The position numbers and the translations under genes are program-made. The notes under the pieces were generated by a model that ran no database searches, was not told the origin of the DNA, and was given only the letters and a program-made list of their open reading frames with translations. Of a DNA stretch of 64,000 nt, positions 45,113-58,300 are shown one piece after another; position 1 is the stretch's first letter, and each line of letters begins with the position of its first letter. This stretch comes from Ottelia alismoides (taxonomy: Eukaryota; Streptophyta; Magnoliopsida; Alismatales; Hydrocharitaceae): positions 124,001 through 188,000 of the forward strand of contig JAZKJV010010609.1 in NCBI GenBank assembly GCA_037367405.1. Reading direction: 5' to 3'.

Positions 45113-48058
45113 CTATGTGTTCTGAATGGCGCAGCAAGTGTCATGTGTGAGCATATGGATCTGATCTCTGTACCTCTTCTTCTTGCGGACAGTGGTTGCC
45201 TCTTTCAAATTCTTTTTGAAGAAGGGGATATGCTCAATTGCTTCCTGTAGAGTCAGATGAATATGGAATCTGTCTATCATCTGATTGTTGAACTCTACCT
45301 GTTGCTCTTTTTTGGGATTTTCTCTTTTGTTCCCCTTCGCCCGGCGGAGTGCCTCAGGGAAGGGGATGGTAGGGGCCTCCTCAGATGGAGGGCTAGGAAT
45401 AGGTCCCTGTGCCTGTGAAGGAGGAGAATCCATACAATCATCATCATGCAATACATATGGATTCGTAATGTGAACAGAAACCTTTCCTTTATTCATATTT
45501 TTGTTTTTCTTTTTGTTACCACATTCCATAGATACAAAAGGTGGTAACATCACAGAGGGAGGCTCAACAAAAGTAGATGTGGTGGCCTCAGTACCACCAC
45601 CGGCACCTGTCTTTGCGGCATCAGCACCGCGCTCTGGCTCTGCATCCAAAATGGTGGCATCAGTACCACCGTCTGCATCTGGTATTACGACGGCCTCAGT
45701 ACCATCGTCTGGATCTCCATCATTGGTGGCCTCAACACCACCGTCTTCAACCTCATCATTAGCGGCATCAACACCGCTACTTTGCTCCTCTGGCGCTCCT
45801 GGTTTAGCTGGTGGTTGTCGCTCAAAAGAGGCTCCGCCGGCTGACATCCTACCGCTCCTAGTAGTCACAAAATCAGCATCATACAAAGAAAGAGATATGT
45901 CACTCAAATAGTCACTAGGAGAGGTGTCCTCTGTAAACTCTACCTGCTCAGACTTCCTTTTCATATTGTTCGGGTTAGGTTCAATCTGAGCAGGTATGGC
46001 GGCCTTGCCTTTGATGATTTCCCTCATTTCCTGCCGGAATTCATCCATTTCTTGCCTGAAGGATGCTCGCTGTTCGGAGAGCAAGCGGGCAAGATCATCG
46101 AGCGCCGGGTTATCAAAAGCAGGGGCTTGAGGACCGGATGGGTTCCCTTGCGGGAAATGAGGCTGCTGGTGCTGCTGCTGGTACTGCTGGTACTGGGGAG
46201 GGTGGGGATATGACTGATGAGGCTGCTGACGCTGCCTCCACTGCTGTCCCTGATAGGCGGGACGAGGACCACTCTGGTACTGCGGCTGGTGAGCATACTG
46301 AGGCTGTGGTTGCTGGTTGCTCTGCTTTCCTTGAGCTGGATTCTGTGGCTGGGAGGAGGAGCCACCATTACCCCAACAGAATCTTGGGTGATCACGACGG
46401 ATCCCAGGCTGAGGGTACCAGTCGTACCAAATCCCATTGACTTCCATCAATGGTTCCTGCTCAAAGGAGGGTGGAGGAAGAACTGCCAGTGGCTGCTCCG
46501 GCTGATACACCACCATCTGAGTGCTCGGAGATGGCGGCTGCGCTGGGTAGTACTGTAGCAGTGGAACCGGCTCTGCCTGGATGTGGTTAACCTGGCGGTA
46601 CGAGGCAGAAGGTTGGTTGGAGCTGCTACTGCTTGGGTCAGCCCGTGACCTAGGAGGATGCTGGGAAGATGTCTGTGCCTCCTGTACGCAAAGGATCTAC
46701 GTCTTCAGGTCACTCATGGTTTTGGCAATCTGGTCTGTCTGGGCCATGCCTTGCATCTGTTTCTTCTCTAGGATCTCGAGACGGTCCAGTTTCTCACTAA
46801 TGATGCCCATGTCGGCTGCGGCTGATTCTGCTTGGGCTGCGGCTGCCGACGATGTGTTAGGACCGGCATCGATGCGGGCGATCCTCTGGAATGATCCCAC
46901 TCCTTGCAGGGGCTTCTGCTGTGTGTAAACACGGGCTTGGGCCATGCCGGTTGAGTTTTTTGCCATGCCTTCGTACATGGCCCAAACGTCGTCCTCTCCC
47001 TTGGAAAAATAGGACCCACCGCAAGAGGCGTTGACAAGCCCCTACAGCTTCGGTGTCAGCCCACAAAAGAAGCTCTGAACTAGATTGGGCTTGGAGATAT
47101 CATGATGTGGACACCGGTCAATGAGCTCTCTGAATCGATCCTAGGCTTCATGGAATTGTTTGTTAGGGATCATGACAAAGTTGCCGATCATCGCTCTAGC
47201 TGCGTTAGTCCGGCCGAGAGGGTAGTACTTCTTCAAATACGCGGTCCGGAGATCTGCCCAGGTGTCGATGAATCGCCCCAGGTGTTTGAGCCAGTATGTG
47301 GATCTGTCGACCAAGGAGAACGGGAAGGCGATCATCTTGATGGTGTCCTCGGTCATCAGCCTATCATGTATGGTACTGCAGATCATTTCGAACTCTTGGA
47401 GGTGGAGGTGTGGCTCTTCAGTCGGCAACCCATGGAATTTGGGTAGAAGCTGAATGGTATGGGGCCGAAGCTCGAAATCTCCATGGATCGGTGGAAGTCT
47501 GATCCAACGATGAGTGAGGGATGCTGCTGGATTGTGCAATTCCCTCATGATAGTCTGTGGCGGTCTCTCGGCGTCGGGATCACCTCCTCTTGCATCAGGT
47601 CCTCCTCCTCCTCCACCGCCACCGCCCCCGGGTCGGTTTTCTCTCATCTGTGCTATCTCACGCATGAGATCACCCATGAAGGTTCCCTGATCGCGGATCT
47701 GCCTCTGCATTGTCTCCAGGGATGCTAGCAAGGAATTGTTGATGGCCGCTTGATCAAATAAGAAAGGAGGGTGATCATGGTCATCTAGGTGCTCTCCTCT
47801 GTCAGCCATGTCTAGGTTCTCTGAAAAAGCAAAAGAACCCATCTCAGGTGCCGTCAAATGTTCCGAACTCTGCGATGCACTAAAATCTGAGACTCTTGGA
47901 CTGATGGAAATGGAATGAGAAGGGTGGTCGAGGGGGAACAGGGTGGAAGTGAACTTAGGCTCGGAGAGCGGACTCTCCGAGGTTGTCCTAGATGAATGAG
48001 GAGGAGTGCTGGATAGCGGTGCCGACAGAGTCGGCATAAGAGACCTCCGTCCCATCAT
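45113..48058 (-). pseudogene. Athila-like gag, family B (broken)
   Basis: Gag is the capsid-like protein that packages element RNA. The likely start is the first ATG of ATGATG at 48058; an ATG 37 codons upstream is also in frame. The N-terminal part has a ten-Gly run (about 47600), then the Retrotrans_gag domain (about 47540-47060: LLPKFHGLPTEEPHLHLQEF, then WADLRTAYLKKYYPL). The middle is coiled (EKLDRLEILEKKQ) and Pro/Gln-rich, followed by HPRFCWGNGG, the Athila-type motif used in place of a CCHC knuckle. Near the end are an acidic 12-residue repeat (45582-45797) and an FIPFPEALRRAK-like region before protease. TAG stops interrupt it at 47141, 47042, 46697 and 45113, all in the same frame as pol. 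Confidence 0.88.
45582..45797 (-). repeat. Six-unit in-frame 36-bp tandem repeat in gag
   Basis: GTGGCCTCAGTACCACC-like units start at 45582, 45615, 45654, 45690, 45726 and 45762 on the plus strand: spacings 33, 39, 36, 36, 36, all multiples of three. On the coding strand the unit encodes acidic 11-13 residue repeats around GGTDAT / DGTEAV. Confidence 0.85.
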
Positions 48059-48169
48059 CTTGATTGTTGGGAAGAGCAAGGTGAATGCAGAAGAGGAAGG
48101 AAGAAATGAGAAGCAAAATTGCGCACAATTGTGTTGTATTTTTGATCTTGACCTAAATATAACTAGCAA

Positions 48170-49816
48170 TCAAACACAAAGCAGGGGTGAATTCACCAAC
48201 TCAATACATGAAGCCGTGAGGGTTCGGCTTTTATCTTGTCGGTTTTAGCTTGAATTCAGGGATTAATCTTATCACGATTCCTTAGAGCGCTATGCCTAAA
48301 GGAGAGAGAGTACTGTCGGAAAAGTATTCCCGTACTTGTCCTCCTCCTGTGTAACCTGTAGCTTGCGCTTTTTAAGGTCCTTGTAACCCTTCCTGGATCC
48401 CTACTCAGCCAAAGAATAATAGGGAGGAAGCCGATAGGTGAAACCGATATTTCGGATCTCGCTCGCAACGGAATCACCCGTGAGCGTGCAAGATCCTACT
48501 CGGACGCAGACGGTGAGATAGACACACCCGTGAAGGCGTGGCCTATGCTCGGTACTTCGGACAATGTCGTTGCTCACACAATAGTGAGTCACCAATGGCG
48601 ACCATGCCCTACTCGCCTACGTACGATAGTAGCGCCAATACTTCGGAAATCCAGGCGATACACAAGGCAGCCACAAGCTGGGATTTGGGCTCTAATCCTT
48701 ACGAAGCAATCTGCTCACTTGGAAGGAGACCTTTCCATGCAACCTGAATACAAGTGAGGGTATTACTCTCCCCAATCAATGAATCCAATTACCAATTTTA
48801 TTTTTGGTCAAGGCTTTCTTAGTAGTCCCTTTTTTAATTTTTTTTGGTGTTATTGCTTCTTTTGAGTTGATTCAAACAAGCGCCTAACGATTTTTGTATT
48901 TTCTTGATCCTACTTTGTCCAAAAACAGAGGGAGAATAGAGTCGGAAAATCCAATGCAAGTCGACACCAAGGTGGAAATCTCATCTTTGTGCCTTAATTG
49001 ATGGATGCAAAGTAAGAAGACTTACAGCGAATCCCAACTCTCTCCATGTGGGATGCAAAGCAGAAATTTATAAACCTAAACTACATGCCGGTATGCAATG
49101 CGGAAATCATCCTAAGGTAGGCAACTTCTAGCGTTAAGAACCACAAGTCAACCACCAAACTTCAATCCTAAGGTCCGGTCTGGGCTCACCCCTCCTTCCC
49201 TCGACACATCGAGTTTAGGAGAAGCGCTTGGCGGGATGAGCTCGCGGCACGACGGATCAAAGAAAAGTGAATTGACAGTTTAATTAAACTAAGTCCAAAG
49301 ACGATCTATAGGTGCATGCAAAGGTTATTAGTGTGTTTGGACCTAATCTAATCGAACAAGCAGGCCTACAGCTAAGGGCTCAATCCACAAAAGAAATGAA
49401 ATTAAAAACAAAACCGGAAAATGACAATCGGAAAACGAGATAAAAACCGCGGTGAGCCCCCGGGTGAACAAACACCCGGAAATTAGGCCCGTAGTGTCTA
49501 AGAGTCCAAGTCCCTGTATTATTACAAATTATGAATCACTCTCTCACAAAATAAAATGCAGACTAAGCTAAGCACTCTCTCACTCCTCCTGCTCTCTCCT
49601 GCCGGCTTGGATAAAGAAAAGTTGGCTCCGCCTCACATGGTTGCTTCGGATCCCCTAGGCGATCTGCCTCGCTCCGCGGTCCCTCGCAAGAAGACAATAA
49701 AAAGAGTGGTTAGAAAGCTCAACAATATAGAATCAAAATCAAGAGAGATAGAAGAGAAAGCAATAATGAAGACAAAAAACACAATCAAAGATAAATATGA
49801 ACTACTCGTTGTTGCT
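48170..49816 (-). other. Long untranslated leader, family B
   Basis: The stretch between primer site and gag has no coding region. It is homologous to the leader of family A copy 2 (59360 to about 60600), for example GCGAGGGACCGC near 49690 versus 59510 and the CGAGTTTAGGAGAAGCGCTT phrase at 49209 versus its reverse-strand counterpart near 60003. Such a long conserved leader is a natural place for packaging signals (inference). Confidence 0.75.
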
Positions 49817-49834
49817 CCCCGGCAACGGCGCCAT
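49817..49834 (-). other. Primer binding site (tRNA-Asp), family B
   Basis: The minus strand reads TGGCGCCGTTGCCGGGGA two bases after the 5' LTR. This is complementary to the 3' end of plant tRNA-Asp (which ends in CCA). The same 18 bases are at 59342-59359. Confidence 0.92.
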
Positions 49835-49836
49835 TT

Positions 49837-52800
49837 GATTTAGCCAAAATTCACGAAGTCTAAAATAGTGTCTCACACAAGGCGGAGACAACCGTCGCTG
49901 TGACGACTCGCAATGAATCCTGGACTAAAATCAATAATTAACCCACATTATAGATATCAAGCAATGACAAGCAATGCGAAGTTAAAATTTATTTTTAACT
50001 CTACATAAAAGATGTATAGAAAGCAAGTACGTAGAGAGTTCGAACACAGGGAGCAAACAAGGTAAATCAAACTAATGTGTGTGAGTGAGTGTGAAGTGTT
50101 GTCTACACTATGCAATGCAAGGATTTTTGTGGGTATTTAATATTGAAATATTTTTTTAATTTTGTATTTTGATTTTTAAGTTTCTAATTTTTATAATTTT
50201 ATAATTTATATATTTTTTTCTTTTTCAATATTGAAATATAAGAACAATGTAATAAAAGGGGTGATAAAATATTTATAAAAATATGCAAAAATAATCAAAA
50301 ATTTCAGAAATAAAATCTTTTTGGTCTTTTTATAATTTTCTACTGTTTTTGTGATTTTTGGGTATTTTTCAAAATATTTTTGGTATTTTTAAACACTGAA
50401 ATAATGCAAAACAGTGAATTAGCTACTGGCTGGGGGTCAAATGGGAATTAGAAAATATCAAACAACCACAAAATTTTTCCAAACTGTTTTGAAATAAAGA
50501 GGATAAAATATAGAACCTACAGAAATTGAGTTTGCATTTTTTAGAGTTTTCTATAATTTTCTAGATTTTTTTGAAGTTTTTTAGGTATTTTCAAATTTTT
50601 AAGGTTTTTCTTTTGCAATTTTTAGTGATTTTTGGACTGACACTAAAATAGGTTAAACTAGGTAGTAGGGATTTTTTTTGGAATTTTCTAAGGTATTTTA
50701 ATATTTTTTAGTATTTTCTAAGCTAGACAGTAGATAAAACGCATGTTTTTGATTTTTAATAAATATGAAAATGTAAGAAAATCAAAAACTGAAAATATGG
50801 CGTCAAAGAACAAGCACACAGGAGCTTAACTTGTATTTTTGAGAATTTTCGATTTAAAATGATGCCCTAATTAAATAGATCAAGCAAGCAAAACTATCAC
50901 AGCCTGGCAGGGGTATAAGTGCAAATATCAAAACATCTAGGGCATACATGTAATTTTCCACAAAATATTGAACTGAATATTCGAATTTATGGACCAAATA
51001 CAAATTCCCAAACCCGTAGGTGTGTCGGTGCAAAATGTCCACCAGGGCGCGTGACTTGCACCGCGCCTGGCAGGGACTGAAACGCAATTTCAACAAAGCC
51101 CGAGGGCTTACATGCAATTATCCCAAAAGTTTAACATTTAAGCTACAAGTTCTGGAATTAAAACCAAATAACCAAAAGGTCCGAGGGCCTCGATACAAAA
51201 TGCCCACACCTCACGTGGACTGGTCACGTGAGGTGACGTGATAGAGGGCCTAATTGCGAATATGGAAAGTCTAATGGTCTACTTGCAAATTTTACAAAAA
51301 TTTCAAACTAATAATTAAAGTTTCAGTACTAAAATACAATTTCAAAAGATCGAGGGGTATACTTGCAAAATCCCTCGCAGAGGCGATCGAACGGTGGTGG
51401 GCCGTTCACTTGACACGTGGCGCCTTGAGAGCCTCCGATGATGCTTCGCAAATGGAGGCCCAAGATCTGACGGACGGGTCGCGAAGGCGATCGAACGACT
51501 GGTGGTGGATCTAGGGGCTCGCTTGATTGGACGACGGCAAGGACTGGAGGAAGAACGTGGAAGAAGGCCGGCGACGACGAACTTCCGCGACCTCCCCCGT
51601 CCTCCTTCGTCGGCGTTCAGACCTCAAAATACCCCCAATCACTTCCTGCAGGCGATCTCCAGGTGCGGGGAGCTTCCAAGCGGTCGGAGGGATGCTGGTT
51701 CTTGCCTGCGACGACGGCGGAGCTCGAGACCTCCAGGTGTCTCCGGCGTCTCCAAAAAGGGCTCCCAGGTATGTGATTTAGCTCAAAACCTTCAGGGAAA
51801 TGACGTGAAAGGGCCGAGGGCAAATTGCCTCGGCCCCGCGGTGGTTGGCGAATGGTGGAGGTGATGTAAAGGTGGCGGCCGGAGGAGCGCTCCGGCGATG
51901 GATTTGAAGGTGCGAATTGATCGATGAATCGAGGTATTTTTTAGAGGGTATTTGATCCTAGAACTATGGCGAGACGAATGCAAGAAAAACTAAGGAGAGA
52001 TAGCTACCTCAAGGGCCTAGGGAGCCCGAGGTTGGGGGTACCTCGATGGAGCTTGGCCGGAGGTGGTGGAACACCCAGGTCAGTGCTGCTCCGCCTCCTG
52101 GATGAGTCGATCTTTGATCTGTCACCTCCAGGAGTCGATTGGAATCAAAAGGGGCACGAGAGAGACCAAGAATGGGGTTCAAATTCGAATGGAAATCCAG
52201 GAGACGTTTTTATGCGGTTTGACAATATGGTTTTGACACCTCAAAGACCAAGGTGCCCTGCTCGCCTCAGTGATCCAAAGTCCAAGGTTTCATTTGGACG
52301 TGAAAAACCACATAACGAGGAAGAAAAGTCGTGAAGGTTTCGTCACGAAAAAATGCAAGGTGTGACCTACAAAAATCGACAAAGATGGGTGAAAACCCAG
52401 GTCTGACAGAAGGGCAGGCGGGGAAGGCAAGCAGTTGACCAGGGGTCAACGTTGACTGCCTCCTGGTTGGTCCACGTGGACCAACCAGGAAAAACCCTGC
52501 AAAAAAGATTTAGAAATTAATTTAAAATAGAAAAAGACCGAATCAAAGTTGGGTCATACAACAAAAAATATTTATTATTTTATGTAGTATTTTATTATGA
52601 TTTTTAAATAATTTTATGAGGTATATTTTTTACAAGTTACTTTTTATACCCTATATAGGTATATTATCTATATACTTTATTCCTTTATTTTTATTTTGTG
52701 TATTTTAATTTTATTATTTTTATTTAGTATTTTATAAAATTATAAAATACTTTTATACACTTAATTATATTTTTATTTTATTTTTCTGATATGTTTTGTA

Positions 52801-53634
52801 TATTTAATAAAATATAAGTATAAAATATACATGTATAAGTATAGGTATTAAACCTATGTATTCTATATGCATGTATTTAATTTTGTATTTAATTTAGGTT
52901 TTTATTCTGATTTTCATGCACAAGTATATTGTAAGTAATATTTACAAAATTATAAAAATATAAAAATACAAAAATAATGAATAAATAAATAAATTGAATA
53001 TTTTATTCTGTACAATTATACAATAAGGGTCCAAAACTCAACTTTCAAACCACAGCTCCGCCAAATGTGAAACCACCATCATTAAATAGCTTATTTTATT
53101 CTATATACAATTAAAGGTGAGTTTGCTGCATTTGGAGTTTTCAGTTGTGAGATACAGGTCTGGGAAGTTGGGATTCTGGATTTTTATTCAGACCATAACT
53201 TTTTATCTATGTATTAATTTTCAATGAAATTAATTTTGTATTTTTCTTTATTTAATTATCTACAACTTTTATGTACAAAGTTTCTTTATTTGATGTATAA
53301 AAAGTGGAACCAAAAATAGGTCCCAAAATGAATAAAGAATAGATAAAATGAACAGGTATTTAACCCTTATCTCCCCCTACTTTATTCCTTGTCGACCTAT
53401 TCATCAAGATGCCTAGGTCTCGGGGTATTGGGTCATAAAATATTTACAATATTTTATTCTTTTTCTTTTCTTTTATTTATTCTATAATTTTGGCTTTAAT
53501 TACAGTATTTTATACACTATTTAAATGCACATGCATGAATGCTAAGATGCTATATTTAATGCTATTTACAGGCATTTGCTAGGGTTTTTGATGCCAAAAT
53601 GATAGAATAAAGATGATGAAATGTGGATTCTTCA
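49837..53634 (-). repeat. 5' LTR, family B (3798 bp)
   Basis: On the minus strand it starts TGAAGAATCCAC (one change from the TGATGAATCC of the 3' LTR) and ends GGCTAAATCA before the primer site. Colinear with 34982-38786, it is 7 bases shorter. A motif array at 50906-51375 and a GC-rich core at 51380-52200 are as in its partner. Confidence 0.94.
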
Positions 53635-53951
53635 CTAACCAAGGTCTATACACCAGCGAGCTGGTGTACATATGAGGGCATATGAGCAATACGATCTCTC
53701 AAAAGGGATCATTCATGTTTACTTGTGAACCGGAAGACATGAGCTCACTCATGAGGTATTAAGACCAATCAAATTCCATGCATGGTCGTTGTGCTTTAGA
53801 AGCATGACAAGAATTTGAAGGTATGATATATGCTTTTGGAAAACATATGATCGATACCAAATCCCAATGACCAAGAATGAGAAACTTGATGATGAAACCC
53901 AAAAGATGATAGTGTAAAATTTATCTATATCTTCAATTTATCATAGGTCTT
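53635..53951 (+). repeat. Copia 2 3' LTR, second part
   Basis: It resumes with CTAACCAAGGTCTATACACC and follows the Copia 1 LTR (GGACATATGAG-like, CGGAAGACATGAGCTCACTCA, GATATATGCTTTTGGAAA) until TCATAGGTCTT. There it is cut by another LTR at 53952. The rest of the Copia LTR is not in the window. Confidence 0.87.
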
Positions 53952-55370
53952 TGATGAGCGCGAAATCCACCTCTTTAATAATCGGTAATTGTAGTATAGG
54001 AGGCGAATTTCGGTCGATCAAAAACCACAAACTTTGAATGTTGTGGAATATTTTTAGTTGGCAAGTATACTAAGGTCGAACACAGGGAACAATGATTTTT
54101 AGTTGCATGGTCTTAAATCAAATTAAATAATTAATTAATGCTTGATTAATTTATGTGTTGAGAAAATATACAATGCAATGTAATGATGAAAGGTGCAATA
54201 TGAAGAAAATAAAACAGAGAGAATGAAGCACCAGATCTGTGATTTAGTGATATTTAATCCAAATGAGATTAATCAATATCCACAAAATAAAATCACAGAT
54301 CAAATAATATCAAATCCAATATGATGTATCAAATTAATCCCCGATTCACGTATAGATATTAGATGAATCGTGCCACGATTTTATCTCCAAAATACTTCAA
54401 ATTTTATTCTCAAGATATGTTCGCAGTCCACAAGTCAATAAACCTAATAAATATCCTTGATTTAACCCCTGCATAATTAAGTCCTCAAATCTGAGATCAA
54501 TTTCGTCATTGCATAAATGAAAACCGTGCAAAATAAATCGTTAATTTTTCCAAGGGAGATATGGCACAGATATGTCAAACTTAGCCTGCAAAAGTCAATG
54601 ATGATCCTCAAATAATAATTGACAATAAATAGCGTCAGATCTGATCATAAGCTATGCTAAATTGTAGAGCATGGAAATAGCTTCAAAATGACATATTATA
54701 CGCTAAAATCGGAGTCCGTATGACAAAGGTATGATAAAAATGAAGTTTCAGGACTAAAATGTAAATAAAATAAAGTTTTCTTTGCAAAGAGGTCCCTGGG
54801 AGGGACTTATCTATAATTAATAAAAACTTGAGGGCCCGGATGTAATTTAACCATGGTGGGGGTATTTTTGCAAATTCAGAATTTTTGGAGGGCATGATTG
54901 CAATTTTCCCACGTGCACGTGTGTTGCACATGCGCCAGCAGGTTCGGGAGCGAAGCGGAGGGTCGGGCGGCCCTGAGCTGAGGTTCGGGGACCCGAGCCT
55001 GTGGTTTGGGCCAAGGCGCAGGCTCTGACCAAGGCTGCAGTTTGGAGGTCCACCGAGCCTATCGTTCGGTCCGAGGCGGGAGGTTCGGACGCTGAGGCTC
55101 GGAGGCGAGACGTGTGGATGGTCCAGAGCCGTTGGATCAAGGGCTTGGGCCCGATCCAACGGCGCCTGTGCGTTGTGGTGGGGTGGGCGGAGGCGAAGGC
55201 GCGTGGTCGTGGGCAGTGGCCGAAGCGGAGGCACGCGACACAGGAGGCGAGGCCGAGGTGCGGGCTTTGCGGCGGAGGTGCGACGAAGCGCGGTGGCGAT
55301 TAGCGGTGATGCCGCTCCTCGGCCGACACACGGCGCAAGGGGTGGCGCTAGGAGGCTGTAAGCGGAGCGG
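53952..55370 (-). repeat. LTR fragment of a third Athila-like family
   Basis: On the minus strand it ends ...GCGCTCATCA at 53952. Just before that are the CCTGTGTTCGACC and AGTATACTTGCC phrases typical of this position in Athila-like LTRs. The right part (about 54900-55370) is very GC- and CpG-rich, like the LTR cores of families A and B. At 55371 it is interrupted by the family A copy 2 element, so the remainder is expected beyond the window. Overlapping open frames in the GC-rich part (both strands, 54683-55443) are chance frames; one reads across the 55370/55371 junction. Confidence 0.65.
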
Positions 55371-58300
55371 TGATGAATCTCCATTTCATCACCTTTATTC
55401 TATCATTTTGGCCTTAAAAACCCCAACAAATGCATGTAAATAGCCTCAAATTGTACATAATAGCAACCATTCTTTATTGTATTAATTATACAGAAAATAA
55501 GGTTTTTAATGCCAAAGTTATAGAATAAAGAGAAGAAAAGAAAAAGGAATAAAATATTGCAAATATTTTATGACCCTAACCACGAGACCAAGGCCAGCAT
55601 GGAATTGGTCGACAAGGAATAAAGTAGGGGGAGATAAGGGCCAATAATACAATAAATACCTCATTTATTTATTCATCCATTTATGCATTTTTGGCACCTA
55701 TTTTGTACATAATTATTTATTCATCAAATAAAGAAACTTTGTTCATAAAAATTGTAGATAATAATGTAAATAAAAATACAAAATTGAGTTTGTGTAAAAA
55801 TAATACCCAGTGTACATTTTATGCACAAAATAAAAAGCCAAAATCTCAACTTCACAGACCCATATCTTGCAAATAAAAACTCCAAATCACCCAAACTCAT
55901 CTTTAATTGTATATATCCTTTCATAAACTATTTTATAAAATTGGTTTCATAATTTTTGGAGTCCATCTGTGAAAGTTAGGTTTTTTGGCCCTTCTTGTAC
56001 ATAACACCTGATTAAAATATTCATTTTATTCAATATTCATTATTTTTATAAATTTATATTTTTAGGATCTTGTAAATAATGTATATAATTTATGTGCATG
56101 CTAGTATTAGAATAAAACCCAAAAGAATTTGTAAAATAAAATAAGTCTATACAATACTTAGACAAAATACCTATGAGGAGTATGTACATAAATAAAAGAG
56201 GAAAACATTCTTTAATTATTTAGTTCTTTTATATTTTTATAGTAATGTATATATTATATATAACTTATTAAAAATACAAAGCTAAAATAAAAACAAATAA
56301 AATCCATTAAATAAACACAATGTATATAATATACAGGTAAAATACCTATAAGTATACTTACATATACACAAACACATTTATTTAAAAATGTAAATAAACT
56401 CATAAAAATCAAATAAAAATATACTCATACTCACAAAAATAAATTGAAAATTTATAAAATAAGTCAATAAAATAATAAAAGAAAATAAAAAAATTAAAAA
56501 TTAAATACACAAAAATACATGTAAATATACACATATACACCTTATTAAAATAAAACTATAATAAAACACCTCGAAAAATTCAATAAAAATCATAAATAAA
56601 TACTACATGAAATAATACACATTTTTTATTTTATAAGAAAAAATTAATAAAATCATTTACTATGTTAAATAATTCATTTTCTAATAAGGTTCCCTGTTTT
56701 GGCGTTTAGCGGCTGAGGTGGATCAATCAGGTCCCTCCGCGAGTTGACCCCGGTCAACTCGACCTCCAGGCGCCTTAGTTGACGCGGACTGTCTTTTCCC
56801 CTCTTTTCTTGCCTTTTTCCCGCGTGGCTCAGTGATCAATCACCAACAGTCCCTTCACAAGATTTATTCTCTGATCATCCCTGATCCCCGCCGATCATTT
56901 GGATCCCTTGTACATAGCCTCGATTCTTCAATAATCGCCGGTTACTGGGGGTCCCTTGGAATGTGTATAAATAAAACCCTCCTCCTTCTCCGCCGAATTT
57001 GGCCAATTTCACCCCCTTCTTTGTGCTTGAATCAGCTCCTGGCGAAGCCCTCGTGACAGGAGGCGCCTCCCAGCACCTCGACTCGGCCGGAGATGGAGGA
57101 AGTTTTCTCGCGGTGGCGCTCCGGCGGCCACCCTGCTCCCTGGCGTCCCCCAGGTATAAGAGCTGCGCATTTATCATTTCTAGGTAGATTTCCATTTTAG
57201 CATTTTATTCCTGTCATTTATTTCGCATTTAGATTCATAAATTAGCTTAGTTTAGGCGATTCGAAGTTCGCCGGAGCTCCGCTCCGGTGACTTCTCCACT
57301 GTTACCCCGACGTTTTCCGACCACCATTCCACTGCCATTTCATTCCCCTACGCCTTCTCCATACCCCAGCCACCTTGTCCAACCGGATTCGCTTCTGGAT
57401 CCGCGAATCGAAGCTCCTCCACCACCCTTCGCCGGAGCTTATTCGCCCACCTTCATTCCTGTGCTAACAGCTTCAAACCCCAGGTCGAGGGTGACGCCCT
57501 CGAGCCGTGCGATCTTCCTGTGCAGGTCTGGTGCGCGAACAAGCACTCGGAGTCGAAATCACAGCATGCCGGAGATACCTGGAGCCCCCTGTCTTCTCCG
57601 ACCTCGCGAGGGCGCTCCAGTGTGTCTCTGGTCGATCCGAGAGCTCCAGCAGCTAGAGACACCTTCCAGGAAGCTTTTTGGACCTTCAGGTGCAGCGATG
57701 AACGGCGGAGGAGCGAGATCCAGGCGGAAGAAGCTCGCCCCGGCGAGGTTTCTTCCCTGTTCTTCCACGCTTGCTCTCCGCCGTAAGATGAAGACGAAGG
57801 CCCCAGTTCTAATCACAGCCGTCCGATGGAGCACCGCTCATCGGCGAAGCATCATCGGCGTACGTGGAGGCGCCACGTGTATTAGTGAAGAAGATCAGCC
57901 GTCGGATGAAGCGCCTATTGGGGGTAATTTGCACATCTAACCCCCGTCATTTTTGTATTTAATTTTTAATCTTGTAAAATATATAGCACGTTGTAAATAA
58001 AATGTAAATTTTGCAGTAGGACCCCTGAGTTTCTTGAAATTACATTTAGGTCCTTCCGTGCCTCACGTGCAGTCCCACGTGAGGCGCGTGAAAAATTGCA
58101 TGTGTACCCTGGCGATTTTTGGATATTGTAATTTGATTCTGAAACTTTAAATAAATGTTTATTTATGTTGGCATATTTGCACCTGTGCCCTTGTCATTTA
58201 TTTTATTTGCAAAAATGCCCCTGCCAGGCTGATTTATTTTTGTATCATAAATCTATTTATTAAAAATATCTAGATGGCTTCTAAAAATCCACAAAAAATT

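Larger units (their letters stand above)
34982..53634 (-). mobile_element. Complete Athila-like Ty3/gypsy element, family B (18.65 kb)
   Basis: On the minus strand: 5' LTR 53634-49837, tRNA-Asp primer site 49834-49817, leader, gag, pol ending at 41294, hairpin/polypurine array, conserved tail, polypurine tract 38800-38787, 3' LTR 38786-34982. It is nested in the Copia 2 LTR, which reads across the insertion. In about 325 aligned bases the LTRs differ at about 13 places (near 4%). Gag and pol lie in one continuous frame interrupted by eight stops, with two frameshifts near the end, so the copy is dead but recent enough to read throughout. Confidence 0.95.

Noticed and set aside
54683..55384. 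233-codon minus-strand open frame
   Set aside because: It crosses the junction between two different LTRs at 55370/55371, overlaps several long frames on both strands, and reflects GC-rich composition.
57287..57940. 217-codon open frame in family A copy 2
   Set aside because: It lies in the GC-rich LTR core, is Pro/Arg/Ser-rich as expected by composition, and is not preserved in the sister LTR at 7907-8600.
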